Assembly: GCA_002293505.1 (NCBI GenBank)
Contig: DBDI01000030.1
Coordinates: 73,221-137,220 of the forward strand
Source of the DNA: Alistipes sp. UBA936
GTDB lineage: Bacteria; Bacteroidota; Bacteroidia; Bacteroidales; Rikenellaceae
Length of the DNA: 64,000 nt
Direction: 5' to 3'
Below the pieces are notes generated by a model. The model was not told where the DNA came from, ran no database searches, and worked only from the letters and a program-made list of their open reading frames with translations. Made by a program: the position numbers and the translations under genes. Of the stretch, positions 24,626 to 31,407 are shown in pieces (positions within the stretch are counted from its first letter, which is position 1; the number at the start of each line of letters is the position of its first letter).

Positions 24626-26280
24626 TATGTGTGCCTTGGCCTTAAACTTTCGCGTAAATAAAACCACGCCGTCAACGCTGCCATAGTTCCGTAACTCGCA
24701 AAGACCATCCACAGCGGCATCGTCCACTCTACATAAGCTCCCGATACGCCTGCAACAGACTCAATCACAGTGTTTTGCAACCACGCAGGCACACCGACGA
24801 GCCATCGGAACGTAGGCGCAAGAAACGACAGAGGAAAAATCAGCCAAAGCGCAGAAAATGAGACTATCAAATGCGCCGTAACGATTACAATCGGATTCAA
24901 CACGATCCCGGCCAAAGAAAACACCCCGAAAGTGTTCGAAACAAGCGGCAAAGCGGCCACGGAGGCGACAAAACCGACGATCAACACGCTCCACAGCGCG
25001 TTCAGGGCGCGCCAACGGCTCGCAACGAGCTGATAAAGTGGTGCAAACCAGGCGATTATGGCTCCGACGGCGACGAACGACAACTGGAAACTGATGTCGA
25101 ACAACAATCCGGGTCGCACGGCGAGCATCACTAATGCTGTGCCACACAGTATGTTAGCGCTGGAGTGACCGCGCGAAAACGCGAGCGCCAACTGTACGCC
25201 GGTGAACATAATCGCGGCGCGGGTGGCCGATGGTGACAGGCCGGACAGCGCTGCGAACGCCCAGATTGCGACGACGGCGAGTGCATTTTTGACGAAGAAT
25301 CCTCCGGGCGCGAACGGCAAAAGATATAGTAACACGTTGATAATAAGAAATATTATCCCAACGTGGAGCCCCGATACGGCCAACAGGTGTGCCGCGCCGG
25401 TTGACGAGTACGCCCGCCGCAACGATGGCGAAAGCGCGGACCGGTCGCCGGTGGTCATCGCGGCTGCAACGGCGAATGCATCTGTCGCTGCAACGGCAAA
25501 AGAATCTGTCGCCGCGGAGGTAGGCGCGTCGGAGGTCGAAACATCAAATGCATTCTCCGATCCCCCTCTGACGCCCCTCAGACCGCGAATTCGAGCGGAA
25601 GCGGCGGCCTGCAATTTCTTGAACCGTGCGCCGAGACTGAGTCGTGCCCCGAAACCAAGCCGCGAGCCAAGTCCCGAACCTGAACCCGATCCGAGCCTCG
25701 ACTCGATGGCGACCGTCGGGCGCGAAAACGGCGTTATATACGTGCGTCCAACGTACCCGCGCGCCCGCATCAGGCGCGAATAACTTGCTGAAACAGAATC
25801 TATTGGATTGACGTAACCGGTGAACGAAATGCGCTCGCCGACATCAAAATTCCACATCGTGTCGATCGCCACCAGCAGCCGCTCACCCGACGGAACGACG
25901 CGCCCGGAGGCGTTCATCCACCGCCCGCCGCGCCACGAGGGAACATCCGTGAGAAGAACCTGAATTCTCATTCTTTCTCCCTGAGGGAGAGTGCTTTGCG
26001 GGGTATGAAACCGCGCCACGGCTGCTCCGAAAAACAACAAAGTAAGACCTATATAAAGTGTCGCGATCCGCCCGCCTGCAACCAATGCTACGCCGCACGC
26101 CGCACCGCAAACAATTGCACACGTAATCCACACGTACAAAGGTATTTGCGTAAGGAAACTGCCGGTCAGAATCCCGCCCGCGACAGGTACCAACGCCAGC
26201 AGCAACGGAACAGTGCGAAGTTTTTCGACCGCCGCCCAGCCTCCCGCGGTGGCGCGAACATCAGATTTTTCGGTGGACAT
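24625..26280 (-). CDS. comEC: ComEC/Rec2 family DNA-uptake membrane protein
   Basis: 551 residues. Hydrophobic N-terminal segments, then a DUF4131-type OB domain (RMRIQVLLTDVPSWRGGRW ... GERISFTGYV), then the competence domain beginning AYSSTGAAHLLAVSGLHVGIIF, the family signature, with about eight further membrane segments. It forms the inner-membrane channel for single-stranded DNA in transformation. The C-terminal metallo-beta-lactamase domain of the Bacillus protein is absent, as in most Bacteroidota. A low-complexity insert of about 70 residues (GSGSGSGLGSRLGFGARL ...) containing a 24-bp tandem duplication separates the OB and competence domains. A 6S-like RNA gene lies just upstream. 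Confidence 0.85.
   Translation of the reverse strand: MSTEKSDVRATAGGWAAVEKLRTVPLLLALVPVAGGILTGSFLTQIPLYVWITCAIVCGAACGVALVAGGRIATLYIGLTLLFFGAAVARFHTPQSTLPQGERMRIQVLLTDVPSWRGGRWMNASGRVVPSGERLLVAIDTMWNFDVGERISFTGYVNPIDSVSASYSRLMRARGYVGRTYITPFSRPTVAIESRLGSGSGSGLGSRLGFGARLSLGARFKKLQAAASARIRGLRGVRGGSENAFDVSTSDAPTSAATDSFAVAATDAFAVAAAMTTGDRSALSPSLRRAYSSTGAAHLLAVSGLHVGIIFLIINVLLYLLPFAPGGFFVKNALAVVAIWAFAALSGLSPSATRAAIMFTGVQLALAFSRGHSSANILCGTALVMLAVRPGLLFDISFQLSFVAVGAIIAWFAPLYQLVASRWRALNALWSVLIVGFVASVAALPLVSNTFGVFSLAGIVLNPIVIVTAHLIVSFSALWLIFPLSFLAPTFRWLVGVPAWLQNTVIESVAGVSGAYVEWTMPLWMVFASYGTMAALTAWFYLRESLRPRHT
25463..25510 (-). repeat. 24-bp tandem duplication in comEC
   Basis: Two adjacent 24-bp units (25463-25486 and 25487-25510) share GCTGCAACGGC and TCTGTC and differ at few positions; they encode DAFAVAA- and DSFAVAAT-type octapeptides. 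In frame, so length could vary without loss of function. Confidence 0.6.
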
Positions 26281-26298
26281 TGGCCCTTTTTTCGATTC

Positions 26299-26330
26299 AA
26301 AAAAGAGCCCTCGGTCATTTAATGGGCCTC
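26299..26330 (-). terminator. Terminator of the 6S-like RNA
   Basis: Minus-strand GAGGCCC (26324-26330) and GGGCTC (26305-26310) form a stem with one bulged G around a 13-nt loop, followed by six T (26299-26304). Its 5' GAG is shared with the closing stem of the RNA, so the two helices compete at the edge. Confidence 0.6.
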
Positions 26331-26445
26331 AAACCAGTAAACACAAAGCAGTTACATTTTTTGCAAGCGCACCCGAGGGCAAAACCTCGGCGCTTGCAAA
26401 AAACGCACCATATCTAATGTTCTACTACTGGTTTGAGACCGGGCA
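26299..26445 (-). ncRNA. 6S-like structured RNA
   Basis: About 140 nt between yifB and comEC, minus strand, with its own promoter and terminator. A perfect 12-bp closing stem (CTCAAACCAGTA with TACTGGTTTGAG; 26426-26437 and 26328-26339) encloses an asymmetric bubble of about 22 and 17 nt. A long terminal hairpin follows (TTTTTTGCAAGCGC with GCGCTTGCAAAAAA; 26390-26403 and 26357-26370) capped by CCGAGG/CCTCGG. A rod with one large central bubble is the architecture of 6S RNA, which mimics an open promoter to sequester RNA polymerase. The 3' side of the bubble carries CTTTG, like the promoter box. That it is an RNA gene is well supported; the 6S identity is by shape only. Alternative: a leader regulating comEC. 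Confidence 0.65.
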
Positions 26446-26476
26446 CAAAGATACGAAAAAAATCCGCGCCCGCAAC
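26446..26476 (-). promoter_or_regulatory. Promoter of the 6S-like RNA
   Basis: TATCTTTG (26446-26453, minus strand) fits the -7 consensus; GTTG at 26473-26476 is one mismatch from TTTG with a 19-bp spacer. Predicted start near 26441, just before the closing stem. Confidence 0.65.
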
Positions 26477-26486
26477 CGTCCTCGAC

Positions 26487-28097
26487 TCAGCGCCCCCAGC
26501 TGTCTCGGTCGAGCGATCTGTAGTTTATTGCTTCGGCTATGTGTGCCGGCGCAATCTCACCCGCAGCCCCCGCAGCACCCGACCCTGCCCCCGCCACACC
26601 CGAACCACCCCCAGGCCCAGCCCCCGCGGCTCCCAGATCTGCTATCGTCCTCGCCACTTTGATGATCCTGTCGTAGGCCCTGGCCGACAATGACAGCCGT
26701 TCCATCGCCATCTCCAACACCCTCCCTGCTTCTGGCGTCAGGGTACAAAACTGCCGTAGCATCTTGCTGTTCATCATTGCGTTGGTGTGCACACCCGGAC
26801 ACTCCGCAAAACGCCGCGACTGCACCTCTCTCGCCGCGATCACCCTCGCCCTGATCTCCGCAGACCCCTCGGCCACCGCACCGGTAGAGATCTCCGCGAG
26901 CGGTACCGGCGTCACTTCTATATGTAGATCTATTCGGTCCATTAGCGGGCCCGAGATTCTGTTCAGATATCGAAACACTGCTCCTCCGCCGCACACACAC
27001 TCCTTTGTCGGATGGTTGTAATACCCACAAGGACAGGGGTTCATCGCCGCCACGAGCGTAAAATTGGCCGGATACTCCACACTGTACTTCGCCCTCGCGA
27101 CCCTGATCGCCTTGTCTTCCAGCGGCTGCCTGAGCACTTCCAGCGCCGACCGCCCGAACTCCGGTAGCTCATCCAGAAACAGCACCCCATTGTGCGCCAG
27201 CGACACCTCTCCCGGTTGCGGCGACGAGCCTCCTCCAATCAAAGCCACCCTCGAGGTCAGGTGATGCGGCGACCTGAACGGCCTCGTCCGTAGCAGCCCC
27301 CTGACCGAACCCAGCTTTCCCGCCACCGAGTGTATCTTTGTGGTTTCCAGCGCTTCGTCCGGCGACATCGGCGGTAAAATGGACGGTAGCCTTCGCGCCA
27401 GCATCGTCTTTCCCGAGCCAGGCGAGCCGATCATAATCACATTGTGCCCTCCCGCGGCGGCAATTTCCAGCGCCCTCTTCACGTGCGCCTGCCCCTTGAC
27501 ATCGCTGAAATCCTCTGCAAAATCCCCCGCCGCCGCTCCAAAACTCCCAAAATCCTCTCCCACAGAATATGGTGCCGGTTCGATCTCTTCCTCGCCGTTC
27601 AGAAAATCCGCTGCTTGCCTCAATGTCTCCACTCCTATCACCTCCAGCCCCTGAACCACAGCTGCTTCCGGTACATTATCCACCGGCACGATCACTCCCC
27701 GAAACCCTCCTCGCCTCGCCTCCACTGCCACCGACAGTACTCCCTTTACCGGCTTCACACCTCCGTCCAGCGACAGCTCGCCCACCACCACATACTCTCC
27801 CAGTCGCCTCGCATCGACCTGCTCCGACGCAGCTAATATCGCCACTGCAATCGGTAGATCGAATCCCGAGCCCTCTTTTCTCACATCTGCCGGCGCGAGA
27901 TTCACCACCAGCCTCTTTCCCGGCATCCTCATCTCGCTTCCCGCGAATGCTGCTCTGATCCTGTCCTGACTCTCCTTGATTGCGTTGTCCGGTAGCCCCA
28001 CCAGAAACATTCCCAGTCCTGCTCCGACCGTTGCTTCGACCTGCACCCCCATCGCATCTATCCCGTGGAGCGTCGCCGTGTGAACCTTAACGAACAT
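26487..28097 (-). CDS. yifB: YifB/ComM family Mg-chelatase-like AAA ATPase
   Basis: 536 residues. N-terminal ChlI-type lon-protease-like domain (VQVEATVGAGLGMFLVGLPDNAIKES), AAA+ core with Walker A GSPGSGKTMLARRLPSILPP, Walker B GVLFLDELPEF, PCPCGYY with a zinc-binding-like cysteine set, and arginine finger region DRIDLHIEV. ComM-type helicases promote branch migration during natural transformation, which fits the neighbouring comEC. The C-terminal region has a Gly/Ala-rich insert (GAAGAGPGGGSGVAGAG). Third gene of the dnaB-S41-yifB unit, 5 bp after the S41 stop. Confidence 0.93.
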   Translation of the reverse strand: MFVKVHTATLHGIDAMGVQVEATVGAGLGMFLVGLPDNAIKESQDRIRAAFAGSEMRMPGKRLVVNLAPADVRKEGSGFDLPIAVAILAASEQVDARRLGEYVVVGELSLDGGVKPVKGVLSVAVEARRGGFRGVIVPVDNVPEAAVVQGLEVIGVETLRQAADFLNGEEEIEPAPYSVGEDFGSFGAAAGDFAEDFSDVKGQAHVKRALEIAAAGGHNVIMIGSPGSGKTMLARRLPSILPPMSPDEALETTKIHSVAGKLGSVRGLLRTRPFRSPHHLTSRVALIGGGSSPQPGEVSLAHNGVLFLDELPEFGRSALEVLRQPLEDKAIRVARAKYSVEYPANFTLVAAMNPCPCGYYNHPTKECVCGGGAVFRYLNRISGPLMDRIDLHIEVTPVPLAEISTGAVAEGSAEIRARVIAAREVQSRRFAECPGVHTNAMMNSKMLRQFCTLTPEAGRVLEMAMERLSLSARAYDRIIKVARTIADLGAAGAGPGGGSGVAGAGSGAAGAAGEIAPAHIAEAINYRSLDRDSWGR

Positions 28098-28102
28098 CCC
28101 CC

Positions 28103-29848
28103 TTACCGCGACTTGATAATCTCTATCGCCTTCTCCAACAGTTCGTCGCGCCCTGCTCGCACCCCCTCCAGAGTCGGCTCGATGGGGTAGTCTATGCGTA
28201 CTCCGACCCGTTGTGTATTCGTTCCGTCGGGATAGTACACACCCAGACTCGAGAACGAGGTGCCCAGATTTCTCGGTAAGGGCAGACGTACAATATCTCC
28301 GTCCGCTCCGGCTGTTTGCGATCCCACTACGATTGTGTTCGGCACGGCTTGAAACGCCATCGTCGTGTACTCGGCCTGACTTTGCGTCTGTGCATTCACC
28401 AGTACCACGACTGTGCCTGTGTATGCATTTCCACCCGCTTCTCCAAACGAGTTCGTTCTTTCCTGATAGTATCCAGGCAAAGAACCGTTCGGGAAGGTAA
28501 GCGTCACGAACTTTGCCTCTCCTGGTACGAAATACCTGCCTACGAAATCATATATCATATAATTAGACGGATAGCACCTCATATCGATCACTATTCCCTT
28601 CGTCCCCGCAAACTGTGCCATTATCGCTCCCGCGTCGCTATTGCGGTACTTCGCCGGATAAAGATACCCGATCGTTCCATCCTCTATCAGTTCGTGGTAG
28701 GTTTTTTCTTGTAGCCAGTCGACTCCTATATAGTATGCATCCACAATATGGATTGGTGCGACGTTCATTGTGATCCTCTCTCCGTTCCTCTCGATAACTA
28801 TGTTCTGCACCTCGTCGTTGTCAACACCTGTCGCCAGATCGGCTGCATCGCGCCTCAGTACACTTTCGTTCGAGGCGGATATGTACTTTCGCGCGAGTTC
28901 CACAAAGTATTCGGGCGTGTTTCCCGAGATCGAAATTATCTCGTCTCCCAACTCGAACGGCGAAATTCCTTCCTCGTCGGCAAATTTATCTGCGTCTGTC
29001 ACCACGAGCTTCCCCTCCACGAACCCCAGTACCACTGGTAGCTTGAACCACTTGTTGAGCCTGTTCTCGTCCATAAACGAGTGCGTATCGCTTAGTTCCG
29101 CTATCAGCTCCGCGGTGGTCATTACGTGTTCGTCTTCGGAGTCCATCGTGACATACCTTGGCACATACTCCACCAGCACATCGCTCCACTTTTTGTTGGT
29201 CATTCCCACACTTGGGAAGTAGTACTCGGCCATATTCCACAGCCTGAACAGCGTCAGCAGCGCATATCCCGTATCCTTATCCCAGGTTTCTTCGGGCCAG
29301 TGGAGTGATTCGCCCAGCTCGAAGTTGACGAGCCTCCCTTGTCGGATTGTCGCATAGTAGTTTGTCCCGTTTCTAACGGCCAGCTTGATCTCATTAAGCC
29401 TCTCCGATAGCTCTTTTCCCAACAGTGCTTCATCGTCCAGCCACCCCAGCTCGGCTGTGGGTTTCTGGCCGGAGATCCATTGCTCCATCCAATCCGCTGT
29501 TTGAATTTTCCCGAAACTCTCCACCCACTCGAGTAGTATCTCTTTGCATTCGCTCTTCGTCGCTCCCGCCACTTTCGGTAGCAACTCGAACAGCTCATAG
29601 TCGGCTTTGATCGCCGTATCGCTGAACTTCGGGTGGTAGTACTTTACATACCCCCACACTTTTCCCAACAACACAAGATTATCCACCACCTGCGCGTCGG
29701 CTTCCTCGATGTAGAATCCCGAACCTGTCAGATAGTCGCCCTCGTACCTTGGAGGAACCACCGTCGGTCCATCGTTCTCGCAGCTCGTCATCGTCATCGC
29801 TGCCACGAGCATCACTCCCAGCAGTCCCAAAAATCTAAGTCTCAGCAT
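28103..29848 (-). CDS. S41 family peptidase lipoprotein
   Basis: 581 residues. Signal peptide with lipobox MTSC (Cys at about residue 23). A helical N-terminal region (LLGKVWGYVKYYHPKF) is typical of Bacteroidota S41 lipoproteins; a PDZ-like part (ISPFELGDEIISISGNTPEYF) follows, then the C-terminal S41 protease domain with GIVIDMRCYPSN, VNAQTQSQAEYT (candidate nucleophile Ser) and VGSQTAGADGDI. Likely an outer-membrane-anchored or periplasmic carboxy-terminal-type protease; substrate unknown. It sits 26 bp after dnaB without a recognisable promoter. Confidence 0.85.
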   Translation of the reverse strand: MLRLRFLGLLGVMLVAAMTMTSCENDGPTVVPPRYEGDYLTGSGFYIEEADAQVVDNLVLLGKVWGYVKYYHPKFSDTAIKADYELFELLPKVAGATKSECKEILLEWVESFGKIQTADWMEQWISGQKPTAELGWLDDEALLGKELSERLNEIKLAVRNGTNYYATIRQGRLVNFELGESLHWPEETWDKDTGYALLTLFRLWNMAEYYFPSVGMTNKKWSDVLVEYVPRYVTMDSEDEHVMTTAELIAELSDTHSFMDENRLNKWFKLPVVLGFVEGKLVVTDADKFADEEGISPFELGDEIISISGNTPEYFVELARKYISASNESVLRRDAADLATGVDNDEVQNIVIERNGERITMNVAPIHIVDAYYIGVDWLQEKTYHELIEDGTIGYLYPAKYRNSDAGAIMAQFAGTKGIVIDMRCYPSNYMIYDFVGRYFVPGEAKFVTLTFPNGSLPGYYQERTNSFGEAGGNAYTGTVVVLVNAQTQSQAEYTTMAFQAVPNTIVVGSQTAGADGDIVRLPLPRNLGTSFSSLGVYYPDGTNTQRVGVRIDYPIEPTLEGVRAGRDELLEKAIEIIKSR

Positions 29849-29874
29849 AATATCTGTATTTTGAAATTTTTCCC

Positions 29875-31392
29875 TTAAAACGGCGACTCGTCGTAGCCTC
29901 CTCCTCCGCCGGAGCCCTCGTAGCCGCCGCCCCCTCCATACCCCCCGCCCGAGCTTCCTCCGCCATCTATCGAGCTGCCCACTTCTCCGAACTCTTCGTC
30001 GAAATCCACAAACCGCGCTTGTTCTTTTCTGAACTTCAGCCTCACCGTGTCTGTTGCTCCGTTTCTGTGCTTGGCTATTATGAACTCCGCCAGTCCCGGC
30101 GGTAGGGGCATATTTTCCTCGTCCACCTTCATTCCGAAATACTCGGGCCTGTGTATGAACGCCACAATGTCTGCATCCTGCTCAATCGCTCCCGACTCTC
30201 TCAGGTCGCTCAACTGTGGCTTCTTGCTTCCGCCTCTTAGTTCGGCTGCACGGTTCAGCTGCGACAGGGCTATGATCGGTACATTCAGCTCTTTTGCAAT
30301 TGCCTTCAGCGTTCTCGATATTCCTGCTACTTCTTGCTCTCTGTTTCCTCTCGCATCTTGCGAGCCTGTCATCAGTTGTAGATAGTCTATCACTATCAGT
30401 TTTATGTCGTGTTGGGTTCTCAGCCTCCTTGCTTTCGAGCGGAACTCGTACACCGACAGTGCCGGCGTGTCGTCTATGAACAGCGGCGCCACCCTCAGAT
30501 CCTTTATCGAATCCTCCAAGTGCCTCCATTGCTCCGGCGTTAGCTTTCCCGTCTTCACATCCTTTCCATCCAGCCCCGATTCCGACACCAACAGCCTCAT
30601 CATCAGTTGCCTTGCATTCATTTCCAGCGAGAAGAACGCCACCGGTACTCCATAGTCCACTGCCATATTTCTCGCCATCGAGAGCGTGAAGGCTGTCTTT
30701 CCCATCGACGGCCTCGCTGCCACAATCACCAGGTCGCTCGGTTGCCATCCCAAGGTCACTCTGTCTATTCCCGTGAATCCCGACGGTACTCCGTTGAATT
30801 GCCCATCGCTCTTCGACGCCTCCTCTATCGCTTCCAGCGTCCGCCTCAATACATCCGCTGCCGATTGCACCGAGCGTTGCATATGCCCTTCCGAGACGTG
30901 ATAGATCTCATTCTCCGCATAGTCGATCAGATCCGTCACATCGGTGCTCTCGTCATACGACCTTTTCTGTATCTCCGTCGATGCCCTGATCAGTTCCCTC
31001 TGTACAAACTTCTGTGCAATGATCTTCGCGTGATACTCCACGTGCGCTGCCGAGCCCACCCTCTGCGTCAGTTCTGCCAGGAACGCTGCTCCTCCCACTT
31101 CTTTCAGCTTTCCATCCGCCTTCAGCCTCTCCGTCACGGTATACAGGTCGATCGGATTCAGCTCCGCGCTCAGACTCTCTATTGCTTTGAATATCGTCCT
31201 GTGCGTCTCCTTGTAGAACGCATCCGCGGTCAGGAACTCCTGTACTGCTATTATGCTGTCTTTTTCCAGCATTAGCGCTCCCAGTATCGCTTCTTCCAGT
31301 TCGACCGCTTGCGGTGGTACCAGTCCACCCTCTTCGAGCATTCGCTCGTAGCTTTCTCTGTTTTGTTGACGTGGTGTATAGTTTTTCGCCAT
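29875..31392 (-). CDS. dnaB: Replicative DNA helicase DnaB
   Basis: 505 residues. N-terminal helical primase-interaction domain (LEEAILGALMLEKDSI), linker helix, then RecA-like core: Walker A AARPSMGKTAF, FFSLEMNARQLMMRLL, DYLQLM, LSQLNRAAE, and arginine-finger segment LRESGAIEQDADIVAFIHRPEY. It unwinds DNA at the fork and recruits primase (dnaG is 4 kb away). No intein. After the core a Gly/Tyr-rich stretch of about 35 residues ends in YDESPF, resembling the acidic tip of SSB. The ATG is 7 nt after a TAACTTTG box. Confidence 0.96.
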   Translation of the reverse strand: MAKNYTPRQQNRESYERMLEEGGLVPPQAVELEEAILGALMLEKDSIIAVQEFLTADAFYKETHRTIFKAIESLSAELNPIDLYTVTERLKADGKLKEVGGAAFLAELTQRVGSAAHVEYHAKIIAQKFVQRELIRASTEIQKRSYDESTDVTDLIDYAENEIYHVSEGHMQRSVQSAADVLRRTLEAIEEASKSDGQFNGVPSGFTGIDRVTLGWQPSDLVIVAARPSMGKTAFTLSMARNMAVDYGVPVAFFSLEMNARQLMMRLLVSESGLDGKDVKTGKLTPEQWRHLEDSIKDLRVAPLFIDDTPALSVYEFRSKARRLRTQHDIKLIVIDYLQLMTGSQDARGNREQEVAGISRTLKAIAKELNVPIIALSQLNRAAELRGGSKKPQLSDLRESGAIEQDADIVAFIHRPEYFGMKVDEENMPLPPGLAEFIIAKHRNGATDTVRLKFRKEQARFVDFDEEFGEVGSSIDGGGSSGGGYGGGGGYEGSGGGGGYDESPF

Positions 31393-31399
31393 AGGTGTA

Positions 31400-31407
31400 C
31401 AAAGTTA
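31400..31407 (-). promoter_or_regulatory. -7 box (TAACTTTG) of dnaB
   Basis: Minus-strand TAACTTTG overlaps the last codon of the YgiQ gene (stop at 31405) and leaves 7 nt before the dnaB ATG, predicting a leader of only 2-3 nt. Confidence 0.6.

Noticed and set aside
25463..25510. CRISPR-like array in comEC
   Set aside because: Only two directly adjacent 24-bp units without spacers, in frame inside a gene; it is a tandem duplication. No CRISPR array or cas gene occurs in the window.
26328..26437. Inverted repeats of a small transposable element (MITE)
   Set aside because: The 12-bp arms could be terminal repeats, but no flanking target duplication or transposase is seen, and a promoter, nested hairpin and T-run fit an RNA gene better.
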